Part shown: piece by piece, positions 1-11,603 of the stretch
Layout: every line of letters starts with the position of its first letter
Numbering within the stretch: the first letter of the stretch is position 1
Assembly (NCBI GenBank): GCA_030142905.1
Contig: JASJOG010000122.1
Location: 979,526 to 1,043,525 of the forward strand
DNA: 64,000 nt
Source of the DNA: Heliopora coerulea
Taxonomy: Eukaryota; Cnidaria; Anthozoa; Scleralcyonacea; Helioporidae
Direction of reading: 5' to 3'
Notes under the pieces: model-generated
The model's input: the letters and a program-made list of their open reading frames with translations, nothing else
The model's database searches: none
What the model was told of the DNA's origin: nothing
Made by a program: the position numbers and the translations under genes

Positions 1-680
1 TTTTCTTTGGGTCTGCTCTGATCCCTTCCGAACTGATGATATTTCCTAGGAATTCCACAGATTATAGAGCAAACTCACACTTCTCTTCGTTTAATGTAAG
101 TTTCGCAACCTGTAGCTTTTGTATAGTAACTTTTAGGCGTCTGTCGTGTTCTTCAACAAAATTTCCATAGACAAGAACATCATCCATCATGCACACTGGT
201 TCCTCTGATCCCTCGAGGACTTCCGAGATTTATTTCTGGAATTTTACAGGCGCTGAATTGATCTCAAAAGGGAGCCGATTAAAGCAGAATTTCCCGAATA
301 GGATCATAAAGGTGGTCAACTTGGCTAACTCTGGGTTGAGGCCGATCTGCCCGAATCCTGAGTTCGCGTCAAGCTTGCTAAATACCATTGCTCCTATAAG
401 TTGTGCTAGTGTATGATCAACCCTTGGTAACGGGTGGAGCTCCCTTAAAATGTTTTCGTTCAATTTTGTTAAATCGACGCAAATTCGTACATCTCCACTA
501 GGTTTCGGAACGACTACCATGCCAGCACACCACTCAGTTGGCTCATCGACTTTTGAAATAATGTGCATTTTTTTCCTCCGGTTAAGTTTTTTCTTTCACT
601 TTACAAGAAAGTGGGAGAGGCACTCTACGTGGTGTAGTAATAGCATGAGTCTTAGCATCTTCTTTCGACTTTATAACATA
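1..680 (-). pseudogene. Ty3/Gypsy reverse transcriptase fragment
   Basis: Read on the minus strand, this encodes the core of a Gypsy-type reverse transcriptase, the enzyme that copies the element RNA into DNA. Conserved Gypsy blocks are visible in order: a PRRVPLPL block near 640, KVDEPTEWCAGMVVVPKPSG near 540, FSKLDANSGFGQI near 370, and the catalytic box in the form MMDD near 190. The frame is broken by a shift near 590 and by TAA stops near 226 and 67. The fragment runs off the left edge of the window. On the other side it ends near 680, where LINE sequence begins abruptly inside the reading frame. It is a different family from the complete Gypsy element at 42093-48835. The identification is firm; the exact junction is approximate. 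Confidence 0.9.
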
Positions 681-699
681 ATCTCATGCACCGCCGGCT

Positions 700-2596
700 A
701 CAAGGGGCAACCCGTCACCTCTAGCCGCTGTGACGCTTCAGGTCACAAAGAGAAGCAGTGTCCGTTGAGGACTGGCAAAAAGTCCTTTGCCGGGGCTGTG
801 CGGGATTATACATCGGGTCCCTCTGCCCCCACCCTTCCATCTTCTGGCACCATTGTTGTAAATGAGGGGGCGGGCACAAGTCTGATCCCCCCGTAGTCAA
901 AAGACTTCGGCCAAGCCTTCCGCCACTGGGAAGGATGCTACTCGGCCTATCCTCAACCAGGTTGAGGAAAAACGAGCGCCTAAGGCCCAGAAGACCATCA
1001 ACAGCAGAGGGCATACCAGGAAAGTGGCCAAGTCACATACTGTTTCAGAGACGGGCGAGGGTACACTCCGACCTCCCTCCAGTCCGGAGGAAGGTGGGCG
1101 TGTGCCCGAGCCTGCTCAGTTATTGGAGAGAATTTCACTCCTTCTTCCAAGTGCCACAGGAGTACCCAAGAAAGGGGGGCACCGCTTTTCTTACGGCACC
1201 CTCCTCCCCACCACCAAGACCCATGCCTGCAGTAGGCGGTCGGTGACGATTTTCCGCCGCCGTTCAACATCCTGCCGCCCATCCACCGTGGCAAAGAGGG
1301 GTCGTTCCATAGCCTGGCCAGTGCGCAGTATGCTGCCCGGTCGTAAAGGTCTGTTGCGTGTCATTTGCGCAAAGGACAACTCCCTACCGCCTACTCCCAC
1401 CACCACCACCACCACCCCTGTGGTCATCCTGGAAGCGCCTATGGAGAGCTCCATTACCGGACCAGCCAAAGCATTGGCCATCACCATTCATCCTTACAAC
1501 CGTGAGGATGTCGACTCGGCCCAGACGTTGGCCTTGCCTCCAACGTCCTCCACCATAGATTCCACCTTGGCCGAGATGACCGATGCCCAGGCCGGTCTGG
1601 AGAAGACCCTGGTTCCATATGCAGGGCCTCCCAAGGCTGATGGTTCAGCCTCCGCGTTAGCCATCATGGATGGTTCTGCAGGAGGACTGGATCTTCCCCC
1701 AACATCATCAGTTGCGGATCCCACCCTTGCAGATGGCTGATGCCTGTCCTGCTCTTCCTCTCCGAGAGTCCGACTCCGAGGACGACCTGCCGGGTAACAA
1801 CGTCGTAGACGTACCCCTGGGGGATTTCCAGGCTCTGGAAGTTTATATGACCAGGGCCTTGACCCCCGTCAACCCAGGCACACCACCGCCTGAGATCCAA
1901 AGTGTTTCGGATTCTGGATCGGAAGGGATGGAGATTGCTAGTTTTTCTCCATCCGACGGAGCAGTCAGTCCCCCGGCGCCTACCGCCGTAGTCGCCCAGG
2001 TCGCTAATGTGGTCGCTTCTGATCACATTAGCCAGTTTTCTGCCTCGGAGGAGGGCTTACTGATGGTCCACACTGCTTCCCATGTGGTGGAGCAGACCAC
2101 CATTGTGGCTACACAAGGGGAGAGCGAAGACGTCATTCCCCCTACTCCTGGCGTGACAGGGACCATCCAGCGGACTACAACTATCGTTCAGTTCGCTGTG
2201 GAATCGACGATGGCCCTTCCGCCCGTTATCCAACGCTGTTCGTAGATGGAGGGCGGACCTGGTTATCTTGGGTCCGCCCCCGATTGGCAGCCATCAGCAC
2301 TAGCACCACCACCTGCCTGCCAGCGCTCTGAGTCTGAGGTATCAAACCCTCAGCTCACTTTTGATGGCTGCTCTGACCAGTTTCCCCTGTCAGACGAGGA
2401 ATATCAGTCGGCATCAGAGTCGAGCGACGACGACAAGACTTTGGCCATGCCGGCCAAGTCCGCAGAACCAACCGCCCTCGTGGTTCTGCGTCGTCGCTGT
2501 AGCCGTGGCCCACGTTCGGAGGCACTGCTATTACCCCCTCTGGAGCTTTTCCTAGTCGTGGTGGTTATCTCAGACGAGGAGGAGAACCACTCCTAG
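700..2596 (+). pseudogene. LINE ORF1 (gag-like) remnant
   Basis: ORF1 proteins of these LINEs bind the element RNA. Near 727-770 a CCHC zinc-knuckle remnant reads SRCDASGHKEKQCP: Cys-x4-His-x4-Cys is intact, but the first cysteine position is now Ser. What follows is low-complexity, rich in Pro, Ser, Thr and Ala with a run of Thr codons near 1400, and then an acidic Ser-rich segment (about 2330-2590) ending just before ORF2. The sequence moves between reading frames (about 450-896, 1024-1740, 1670-2596), so the original single ORF has suffered frameshifts. No RRM domain is evident. Confidence 0.6.
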
Positions 2597-2604
2597 ACTA
2601 GACA

Positions 2605-5600
2605 ATGTTTAGCGTGGTCTCGCTAAACATCAACTGTCTTAATGACCGTACTAAGCGGACCACCTTCATTCACTGGTTGAGGTGTTTGAAGGCTGACATT
2701 GCCTGTCTGCAAGAGACGCACGCCTCGTCTCGTGCAACGTTCAGGAGTTGGTTTTCCAACTCAGGGTATGCAGTGGCTTCTTCATCCATCTCGAACAAAC
2801 GTGCTGGAACGGCTATCTTAGCCTCCTCGCGACACCGAGTGGATAAAGTCTGGCGGAACGACGCTGGTCGTTTCGTACAAGTGGAAGTGGGCATAGGGGA
2901 GCAAGTTCTCCGTTTCGTCTCACTCTATGCCCCCAATACTAATCCGAAACGAAACCGGTTCTTGGCTTCCGTTCCGGACCTTATGCATTTTTGTCGCCCC
3001 ACATTCGTATGTGGGGATTTTAATTCGGTGTTGGACCCGGATCTGGATCGCCGCCATCCGCGATCACTTCAGCGGCCGGCTGCAAACCGATCTACCGAAA
3101 GTGTGTCTGCCCTTCAGTCCTTGTTGTCTTCCACGCAGACCTTTCCGGTGTGGCGCTCCCTTCATCCCGGGGTACGTACGTACTCCTGGGATAATGCATC
3201 GGGAAACTGTTCTTCCCGAATTGACATGATCTGGGCCCCTATCGGTATGAAGGATCAGATCGAAGATTGTGACTACTACCCGTCCTTCTTCACGGATCAT
3301 CGCTATATCCAGGTAACCTCCCTCGATTCTACCTCTGAGGTGAGAGGACCTGGGTGTTGGAAGTTCAGCACTTCCCTCCTTCAAGACCAGGAGTATCGTG
3401 ATCTTGTGAAATCGTTCTGGTCCTTCTGAAAGACACAAGAGTCTGAGGGGGATTTTGAGAACTCCTTGGACTGGAAGGACATGGGTAAATTTTACCTCAG
3501 GGAGGTTACTCGTAGTTTTGCCAAAACCAAAGCTCTAGCAAGCTCGTCTGCCAAGTCCCTCTTGTTGTGCTGCCTCCGGACTCTCCAGCATCAGTTTGAT
3601 GCTGGTGATTCCAACGAGTTCGGAGAGCTGTATGCCGTGCAGGAGGAGTTGCAAGAACATGAGCTGCAGGCAGCTGAAGCGGCGCAAATCCGCTATCGCT
3701 GCATATGGGTCGAGGAAGGAGAAGTGTCATCTGGTTACTTCTTCTCGCTAGAGCAAAAACATCGGTCCAAATAGACTATGAGTACCATCAAAGACCCTGA
3801 GACGGGGACAGTCCACCACGACCTGATTGCCATCTTGGGAGTGTGGCGGACTTACTACAAGCAACTCTTTACAGCTCAGAGTTGCGACCCCGCTACCCAG
3901 GACCACCTTTTGTCCAAGCTAGTTCGGACTCTCGCTCCTGGTAAGCGAGAACTTTGTGAAGGTTTACTCTCATCAGAAGAGTGCGAAGCGGCCTTTAAAG
4001 GGATGTCTTCTGGTAAGACTCCCAGGTCGGACGGCTTTCCGATAGAGTTTTATTTGTGTTTTTGGGCTGTCCTCGGCCCTGATCTCGTGCGCATTCTCAA
4101 CTTAGCGTACGAGGTCAGGCAGTTATCTATCTCCCAGCGCCGAGATCTTATTATTGTCTTATTTAAGAAGGGCGACCGATTAGTCACCAAGAATTGGCAC
4201 CCTATCAGTCTTTCAAACGTAGATTACAAGATTGCCACTCGCACTCTTGCTGGTCGGTTATTAAAAGTTATTAGTACTGTTGTATCTCCCGACCAAACTC
4301 GTGAAGTTCCTGGGAGATCTATCGGCGAAAACCTCTCTGTTATCAGGGACCTTATCAACTACGCCGCGATGGAGGATATCCCCGTCGCCCTTCTCTCCCT
4401 CGATCAAGAAAAGGCCTTCGATCGTGTTGACTGGGGATTTATCTCGCACGTTTTGGAGACTATGGGATTTGGTCCCAGTTTTCGCCGATGGGTCTCCCTG
4501 TTTTATACCAACGTTGAATCTGCCGGTGTGATCAATGGTTGGACTTCCCCTAGCTTCTCTCCATCTTGTGGAGTGCGACAGGGTTGTCCTCTTTCCCCGT
4601 TGCTCTATGTCCTCTGCGCCGAGGTGCTAGCCTGCAACCTTAGGGCTGCACCCGGCATTCATGGAGTCCATCTTCCAAAATCTTTAGAGGAACTAAGGGT
4701 ATCCGGGTATGCCGACGATACTACGGTAGTTGTTACTACTGATGACTCGATTAAAGAAGTTATTAATATTTATGACCAGTACGAGCGTGGTTCTGGATCC
4801 AAATTGAATATTGGTAAATCTAAGGCCATGTGGGTTGGAAAGTGAAAAGATCGCACGGACCGGCCTCATGGCCTTAATTGGGTTAATGAGTTACCACTAT
4901 TAGGGGCAGCTTTTTCTGCCTCGGACTATTCAAGTGCCACCTGGGACCCTAAAGTTGAAAAAGTGGAGATGCGTCTTGCTTCTTGGAAGGGTCGTTCTCT
5001 TTCCCTTCAGGGCAAGGCGCTCATTATTAACGTCTTGGCTTTGTCTTAGATCTGGCACTTGTTTTCTGTTTTCGTGATGCCGTCCAAAGTGGCATCATGT
5101 ATTAATAAAGCCATTTGGTCTTTCTTTTGGTCGGGTGGTCGTGATCTTGTCGCCCGCAGAAGCATGGTTCAGCCGCGAGCCCACGGCGGCTTTGGTATCG
5201 TGGACTTTCGGTTGAAACCGGATGCAATGGCGTTACAGTGGCTCAAGAGGGTTCCGCAGTGACTCCTGCGCCAAATGGAAGACCTTCTTTTTCTAAAATT
5301 TTTACCGGGTCTTTTTGTACGACCCGCTTACTAGTTTCCGGTTGGGTACCATTTTGTTCAACCCGACGAGTTATTCATGTCTCACGTCGTTTTACAAACA
5401 TCTCGCCGAGGCCTGGAGGAATTTGCATGGAGGCGTAATGGCAAACGGTCGTTTGGCCCTTGGTGCAGAGCGGGATGCCCCCCTTGAAGTGGCATCGATG
5501 TCCACCCAGTCTGCCTATCACGTTGGACTTGCTATCCAGCGCGAACCACCACATTGCGTCTCTAAATTCCGGCCTGTCTACGGCGAGCTTCATTGGGCGG

Positions 5601-6163
5601 AGACGTGGCACCAGTTGAGTTATATCACGTAGGACAGAACGATCATTGATCTGAACTGGAAGATCGCGCACGAAGTTTTGTACACCGTATCGCGGCTGGT
5701 CCGCAGTTTTGGCTACCGGAACGTCGATCCCCGGTGCCATTGCGGTGCAGACGAAGAGACGCTGGCTCATCTCTTCTTCGAGTGCTCCTTTGTCCAGTTC
5801 TTGATCAACTGGGTATACTTCCACCTTCTGTCAATGGATCCCAACGCTGTGCCTTTCACCGTGACCGAAGTTCTCTTCGGTTTTCCGCCAGTGCGCCGCA
5901 GACGCATACCCAAGATCGTGGTGTGGATGCTACACGTCATGAAGCATCGCACCTGGCTAGCCCGGAACAATTTTCGTTTCCGGGGGACGCCACCTGTCCC
6001 CGACGACTACATTCAAGGGGCCATTGTACGTATTAAGTTCGTCTTGGCTCTTCGAGCACGGCAATGCCGTACGAACGCTCAGCGCGAGCAGTTTAACAAG
6101 GATTGGCTCGTTAATGGCACCCTTGGTCGTTTTGTGTCAGAGAAGCTGGTCTTCTCTTTTTAA
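2605..6163 (+). pseudogene. LINE ORF2: APE endonuclease, reverse transcriptase, zf-RVT
   Basis: The start at 2605 (MFSVVSLNINCL) sits 9 bases after the ORF1 stop and matches the usual start of APE-type endonucleases. Endonuclease residues are visible: N in SLNINCL, E in CLQETH, GDFNSVLD, SRIDMIW and a terminal TDHR. The reverse transcriptase follows (about 3990-4790), with FKKGDRL, DQEKAFDRVDW, GVRQGCPLSPLLY and the catalytic SGYADDTTV. A C-terminal zf-RVT-like CxC...H...C domain lies near 5730-5800. One frame is kept through the reverse transcriptase but is interrupted by stops near 3427, 3772, 4843, 5047 and 5260. The frame shifts near 5310-5330 and another stop lies near 5630. Gene order and domains are certain; function is lost. 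Confidence 0.9.
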
Positions 6164-6383
6164 CGTTTTTAACCCCTTTCGTTAGGTTTCTTCCTCAGCA
6201 GTCGCCTCAATTGGTTGTACTTCCGTTGTAGGGCCGTTGTTTCTTCTAGGTTTCCTAGGATTCCCTTTTTCAGTTCATTTCCTTTAGAATTGAAATCCTC
6301 TTAGCGTCAGAACTAACGTTTCAGACTTTGGGAGTGAGGGTCATGCCCTCAGCTAGTTTGCAGCTTTGTAGGCTACCCCTGTT

Positions 6384-6433
6384 AAAGATATATTCATTGT
6401 ACTTGCGCCCTAGGAGCGTAAGAATATATCTTT
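6384..6433 (+). other. 3'-terminal hairpin of the LINE
   Basis: AAAGATATATTC (6384-6395) pairs perfectly with GAATATATCTTT (6422-6433). The inner arms CTTGCGC and GCGTAAG extend the stem. It lies at the very end of the LINE 3' UTR, where many LINEs keep a stem-loop recognised by their reverse transcriptase. That role is inferred from position. Confidence 0.6.
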
Positions 6434-6533
6434 ATCAAAATAAAACATACACATACATACACACACATAAATATACATTCAGATGTATTCATCTTCATTG
6501 AAATACATGCATATATATATATATAGATAGATA

Positions 6534-8107
6534 AAAGTTGTGTTGAAAACAAAAAGATATCAGTATGAATGAAAATCATAAAACCACTCAGTTTTGTCTA
6601 AATGACTTTTTATTTCACACAAACGTTTTCGCTATTGAAGCTCTTCAGGTGTGAGTTGTTTGTGAGTGGTGACTAACTTATATAATATTTACATGGTTAC
6701 GTCAATCTACTGTTATGTTAATTATCTGCTAATTACGGGTAATTATCTTTTAATGGTCTTTTAATAGTATGATGATTATTTATAAAACTTCTTTCCATAG
6801 AACGTCATACTGTTTCTGCAAAATAATCTTAAAAGCTTTTTTCCAAAAAATTGTTATTTGTTGTTGCTATTAAGGTCCGGTTTTAGTATTGTTATGATCT
6901 CTCTTTCCCTTGATTCCATTGTGAGTCTGTCTGAATCTTTACATTGGTATATTGGTAAAATGTTGAATTTTCCTTCGTTTCAATTCTTCAAATGTTCACT
7001 GACTGCTAGGTGCCTATATTGTTTATGGTGAATTTGTTCTGAGGTTTTGGGTCTGACTAACGTAAAAGCTTTTGCATGGAATGCAAATAATAACGTATAT
7101 GACATTCTTGGCCTTGCAGCTCATGTTGGATTTGATAGTCCAAACTTTCCCATTCTTGAGCTTGATAGAATTCCCAGTAAGTAAATGTTCGCACGTTCCA
7201 CATCTATCTTCCCCGCATTTTTTTACGGCTGGTGGTTCTTGTTCGGAATTGGAAAATTTGGCTTGCTTCAACTGTTGTTTCAGGTTTTTGGGCTGTCGTC
7301 GGCTGATTATTAGAGTCGTTTGTTCCAGTATAGTTTTCATTTTGTTCGAGTTTTCTAGAAATTTTAATTTCTCCTTGACAGCCCTGGTTACGTTGGGGTT
7401 GTTTGGGTTGTTTGTTATTACCAGCAGCAATATTTTCTCGCTGCCGGGTTTTTTCATGCATGTCCGTAATTCTTCGATGTCTAGTCTTTTTGCCTTCCCG
7501 ATTCCTTTCTTAATAATAGCATCAGGATAGTTTTGTTTCTTTAAAAATGTTCTAAGTTCATTCAATCGTCGTTCTCGTATATCCGTTCTTGATACAAAAG
7601 AAGAGAAGCACACATGCAAAAAGCGCCGACACGACGACATTATTCAAACCAATTCCGTCAGTCATCACAATCCAGTAAAACAACGTACCCGAATATCGTG
7701 CGAGACTAGTCTCATGAACAGCAACAAGATCACCAGCAAGAACCTAGACAAAACCCACACTCACTGAGGAGCCAATTGAACAACAACAGAGAACGAAATC
7801 ATTTTTTAGGACCCCTCAGCCGTCGAAACAGTATGACGTTCTAGGGAAAGAAGTTTTATAAATAATCATCATACTATTAAAAGACCATTAAAAGATAATT
7901 ACCCGTAATTAGCAGATAATTAACATAACAGTAGACTGACGTAACCATGTAAATATTATATAAGTTAGTCACCACTCACAAACAACTCACACCTGAAGAG
8001 CTTCAATAGCGAAAACGTTTGCGTGAAATAAAAAGTCATTTAGACAAAACTGAGTGGTTTTATGATTTTCATTCATACTGATATCTTTTTGTTTTCAACA
8101 CAACTTT
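6534..8107. mobile_element. Fold-back PLE unit, 282-bp inverted arms
   Basis: The two arms, 6534-6815 and 7826-8107, are inverted copies of equal length. I count about three differences by eye (near 6617, 6706 and 6797). The interior holds a minus-strand PLE endonuclease remnant and ~190 bp of unassigned sequence, and no reverse transcriptase core. PLEs often have terminal repeats in unusual, including inverted, arrangement. Each arm contains the motif CTGAAGA, a short hairpin, then GAAAACGTTT (6621-6648 minus; 7993-8020 plus). A CT/TA microsatellite follows on the right. Confidence 0.8.
6861..7640 (-). pseudogene. PLE GIY-YIG endonuclease remnant
   Basis: Minus-strand reading frame holding the C-terminal part of a PLE protein. 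It starts in the reverse transcriptase thumb/linker (RLNELRTFLKKQNYPDAIIKKGIGKAKRLDIEELR), continues through a Cys cluster (CGEDRCGTCEH, then CKAKNVIYVIICIPCKSFYV) and enters the GIY-YIG-type nuclease (YVSQTQNLRTN). After a frame change the nuclease end is still readable down to about 6861 (RLTMESREREIITILKPDLN). This nuclease nicks target DNA for integration. The reverse transcriptase fingers and palm are absent. A stop near 6980 and frameshifts make it non-functional. Confidence 0.8.
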
Positions 8108-8139
8108 ACCTATAGATTTACTTGTGTTCAACCATTTAC

Positions 8140-8152
8140 TCTCTCTCTCTCT

Positions 8153-8183
<31 letters not shown>

Positions 8184-8227
8184 CCTCTCCCTCTCCCTCT
8201 CCCTCTCCCTCTCCCTCTCTCTCTCTC

Positions 8228-8300
<73 letters not shown>
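8140..8300. repeat. (CT)n then (TA)n microsatellite
   Basis: About 90 bp of CTCTCT/CCCTCT followed by about 70 bp of TA repeats with a central CAG interruption. Open frames here are repeat artefacts. Confidence 0.95.
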
Positions 8301-8303
<3 letters not shown>

Positions 8304-8325
8304 TGAGATATTACAGAGTCCTCAC

Positions 8326-8359
8326 GTCGCTACTTCGAGTTTCACGATCTTCAGGCAAC
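8326..8359 (-). ncRNA. Compact hammerhead ribozyme-like motif in PLE terminus
   Basis: On the minus strand: stem I strand GTTGC (8359-8355), core CTGAAGA (8354-8348), a very short stem II spacer TCGT, then GAAA, stem III ACT-CGA-AGT, a cleavage-site A, then GCGAC, which pairs with GTTGC with one G-U wobble. CTGANGA and GAAA are the hammerhead core, and position 7 is variable in known hammerheads. Stem II is minimal, so activity may be weak or require a dimer. It lies beside a PLE endonuclease fragment and a TA microsatellite. Confidence 0.6.
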
Positions 8360-8439
8360 TGACTAGGTATCCGGTGGCGCTTTCTTTTTTATTATCGGTG
8401 GCGTTGCTATGGTGCGTGGGAGGCTGGATGACTCATCAC

Positions 8440-9041
8440 TTCTTTCTTCTACGGAGCTGAATTTGAAGATGTTGAATTTGTTTTGGTGTCGGCATTTCGA
8501 CAAAAGTTTTGACCTTTTGTTTAAGAGGGGTTTTTGCCCGCTTTCAAGATGGATAGTTTTTCCTCTAAGCAGAAATTTCATCGCCTTGCCCCGATCGTAT
8601 ACGTAGCGGCCCGTTTCAAGATTTCTCACTTGATGGCAAAAACTCTCTTCTTTTCCTTAAGGTCCCAAATGTTCTTAGATAGCTCCGTTTCGTTCGCGTA
8701 CTTCTTATCTTTGAAAGATTTTGTGCGGTTTCTGTAGCGTTCTTTGAAGGGTTTCTTGTCATGTCTATATAATGTTTTGTTTCTCCGTTGTCGGCTGTTG
8801 TGATATTTGCTCGGTAGATTAAGTTCGTTGTTAGGCATTTTCCCGGAAGTGGACGTTCGTCTTTTCGTCGGCAGTTACAGGTGTCAATAGTGCGGGATTT
8901 CGTCTTCGCTAGAAATCTAAAGTTGTGCTTTGAGATAGTGTTTCTCATATTACCCATACAGTTGTAACTATTTTTCACCGTGTTTCGGTTGAATATCTTG
9001 TACAAGTTAGATGTTGGTGGGAAATGTTTGTCAATCATCAA
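8440..9041 (-). pseudogene. PLE C-terminal Cys-rich and GIY-YIG endonuclease fragment
   Basis: From 9041 downward the protein reads MIDKHFPPTSNLYKIFNRNT, then NCMGNM, then CNCRRKDERPLPGKC. This is the Cys-rich linker that precedes the GIY-YIG nuclease in one large group of PLEs. The nuclease itself continues in a second frame (KPFKERYRNRTKSFKDKKYA) and then a third (NKRSKLLSKCRHQNKFNIF, near 8470-8520), typical of the element end. At least two frameshifts separate these parts. No reverse transcriptase is attached. It is a different PLE family from the unit at 6534-8107. Confidence 0.8.
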
Positions 9042-9149
9042 ATATTTGTCAATATATATATATGTAAATATATATGTATGTACTCACGCATTGCCCATTT
9101 TCGTGGGTTACGAGCCAGAGTAAAGAGCAGAAGCACGAACCAACCAGCA

Positions 9150-9300
9150 GATACAACAACTAATGCGGCCACTTGCTCTATTTGTAGCCTGGTATGCAAA
9201 TTGTTAGCTGGGCTGAAAAGTCATCTAGACTAAAGACTGAATAGACTAAAGACTAGCATAAAGACTGAACACAAACTGTTGGGCCCTCATAGGTCGAACA
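9150..9300 (+). pseudogene. C2H2-finger tail of a retroelement protein, remnant
   Basis: The frame ending near 9233 reads ATCSICSLVCKLLAGLKSHL, a C2H2-like finger (C-x2-C ... H). Such fingers occur at the C-terminus of some LINE-type polyproteins, and a similar tail lies at 32213-32482 (minus). A CAT repeat follows near 9313-9331. Family assignment is weak. Confidence 0.35.
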
Positions 9301-9473
9301 CGACGGGAGAATCCATCATCATCATCATCATGATATTATGTAAAGCATCAAGAACCAGCTCCTCAAATAGTCAACCCATATACAACCTCAATATTCAAGA
9401 AGGAGCTGTGCCCCAAAATATTATGTTTCAGAGTTTTTTTTTTATTAAAGTCGACAAGTTTTTGAAAATTGGT

Positions 9474-9474
9474 G

Positions 9475-9543
<69 letters not shown>

Positions 9544-9563
9544 CATACATATATATATGTGTA
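9474..9563. repeat. (TA)n / TATACA microsatellite
   Basis: About 90 bp of TA and TACA repeats. Just before it (9389-9425) is a degenerate PLE terminus containing GTGCCCCAAAATATT, related to the one at 10064. Confidence 0.9.
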
Positions 9564-9589
9564 TGTATATACATATTTCTACAAGGAGC

Positions 9590-10138
9590 CTGAATGAAGG
9601 AAATTAATTCGGTTCAGGAGAGAGGACATATTTTGTTAATTTTGCTTTTGATTGTTACCCGCAAGGGGTTATTTATTTGATAAAATGTTAAATATCTTTA
9701 AAGATTTATTTAGGAGATGCGATTACTGCGCTTCGAAAACGATTGAACAATCACAATAAGTAGCATTAAAAGCTATGCAAGAGGCCAGAAGGGTATACCG
9801 GGTAAATATCTGCATGCTCATTTTTTCCAATCCGATCATAACGTTATGAAAGATTTAAGTGGTATGATAATTGATAAAACTAACGTTAAAGATCGTACAA
9901 GAAGGGAGGAGTTTGGAGCTTATAAGCTAAATTAATTTATTCCGCTGGGACTTAACAGTAGAGATATTTTTGTAATTTATTGTAATTAGTTTATGATTCG
10001 AATTTCTAATTAATTTGTACCAACAGTATAAATACGAGCATCCAATGCTTGCAATGTCTGTATCTTGATAAAGGGGCAGTGCCCCAAAACGTTAAACTTT
10101 TATTAAAGATATTTAAAGAGTTTTTAACTGTATATTAT
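9590..10138 (+). mobile_element. PLE 3' fragment: endonuclease end plus terminal region
   Basis: Between about 9815 and 9970 the plus strand encodes HFFQSDHNVMKDLSGMIIDK, continuing through RTRREEF and ending IPLGLNSRDIF after one stop. This is the typical end of a PLE GIY-YIG nuclease, where the REEF segment carries the conserved glutamate region. About 100 bp downstream is a terminal motif at 10064-10097: CTTGATAAA, then a perfect GGGGC-AGT-GCCCC hairpin, then CAAAACGTT. It resembles the hammerhead-like PLE termini elsewhere in the window, with decayed core positions. Only the last part of the element is preserved. Confidence 0.7.
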
Positions 10139-10139
10139 A

Positions 10140-10280
10140 TAAATAGATAGATAGACAGACAGACAGACAGATAGATATGGATAGACATACAGAAACACTT
10201 ACAGATACAGATATAGATATAGATATGGATATGGATATGGATGTGGATATGGATATAGATATACAGATAAAGATCACGGC
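10140..10280. repeat. GATA/GACA and GATATG simple repeat
   Basis: Tandem GATA, GACA, then GATATA/GGATAT units. Directly follows the PLE terminus. Confidence 0.9.
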
Positions 10281-11182
10281 TAGTCAAGGTCAGTGCAAAA
10301 AACCAAAGATCCGATATGTCGCTGTTCAGAAATGACAAGTGAAGTGATTAAGCAGTTTATTTTAGCTGTCGTCAGTTTGGCTTTGGTTAGCGTGCGTTTA
10401 TTGGCTTCCTTATTTTAATAGGCTACGCTCTGCACAAGCAAGGTTGTTTGTCAGCTTTTCTTGCAATTGCACAAGGAAAACAGTCCCTTTCCATTCACAA
10501 ATTGACCGAGTTTAAATCTCTGTGGAAACGTTTTAACATAAATCTTGCTACGTAAAATGACTGTGGATATTAAAAGCTTGATGATTTCAAAATTCTTTCT
10601 TCTTGCTCTTCCCCCCCTGAACTTCTGACAAGACAAAAGCCCCTTAATCTCTAAGCTTAAACCATCTTTGAATAGCAATTTCAGCTCTATTTCTCTTTCG
10701 TTTTTTTAGTATTCTTAAAACTATTATTTCAGACTTCTAACATCCTGCAATATAATACTTCTAGCTATCTATTAATTTATTCATTATACATTGTAATTAT
10801 ATCCATACTGTGATAATGTTGCGTGACGCAACACAACGTTAGTTCTCCTAATAAAATCTTATTTTTGTCTTCTTATGATGCCTTTATTCCGTTTTGTGCC
10901 GGACACTCATATTCATTCTAAAAACAGAAGAATAATTCAGAACTGAAAGAAGCAGTCATCAGAAAACATGGCAAGAAGTTGTTAACACATTGGACATTTC
11001 ACCAAGCATTTTCTTTTAAGTTTCATTTATTTGAAATCTTTGAAAAACATCTGATTACGAAATAGAAATGGAACTTTTTCCACAAGAAATCTGCTCCCGG
11101 TTTTAACATCATTTTAAAGAAACCATGGCTTATGCGAAAATATTCGAGCGACTTGAAGATTGAGTGGATTTTAGTCTTCATT
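10281..11182. other. No recognisable gene; one decayed PLE-like terminus
   Basis: I see no supported coding sequence here. At 10807-10842 a motif GTTGC-GTGAC-GCAAC followed by ACAACGTTAG resembles the stem and tail of the PLE termini at 21782-21815. The rest is AT-rich unique-looking sequence. Confidence 0.4.
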
Positions 11183-11603
11183 ACTTTATTATTATTTTAT
11201 TATTATTATTTACTTTTATTTAAACTCGTTAGCCCTTCAATGCTCTTAGGCAATTGATTTCCAAGGGGCCGTTTACAAAAAAGTACCATCATACCTACAT
11301 TAAAAATTATTACATATGTTTAACAAATATAACAAAAATAACTAAAGAAGAATGTTATTAAGTCTAGAAAACAAACTAAAATATCACATACCTATTTACA
11401 AAGAATTGCCTCCTACTGTGCAATTGAGAATAGCAATAAATTTCTCATAGGAGATTTCTTTCTCTTTCGCAGATTTTGGTAAAATGTTCCATATCGTTAA
11501 ACCTGTGTAACTAACACTCTTTGTCATGTAATTTGTTCGTGGTTTATGAAGTAAATAATCTCCATCATTACTACGAAGGTTATACCTTATATTATTGCTT
11601 ACA

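Larger units (their letters stand above)
687..6436 (+). mobile_element. 5'-truncated L1/Tx1-type LINE inserted in the Gypsy fragment
   Basis: Non-LTR retrotransposon with a partial ORF1, an APE-type endonuclease, a reverse transcriptase and a C-terminal zf-RVT domain, followed by a ~270-bp 3' UTR. It begins abruptly in the zinc-knuckle part of ORF1, as expected for 5' truncation during target-primed reverse transcription. On its left it abuts Gypsy sequence mid-frame, so it probably inserted into that element. The NWHPISLSNVDYKI block and the YADD-type catalytic box point to the L1/Tx1 group by pattern; I have no phylogeny. The 3' end carries a strong hairpin (6384-6433) and then runs into CA-rich repeat. 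Multiple stops show that it is dead. Confidence 0.85.

Noticed and set aside
8122..8460. Ser-Leu and Pro-Leu repeat frame
   Set aside because: Translation of the (CT)n and (TA)n microsatellite.
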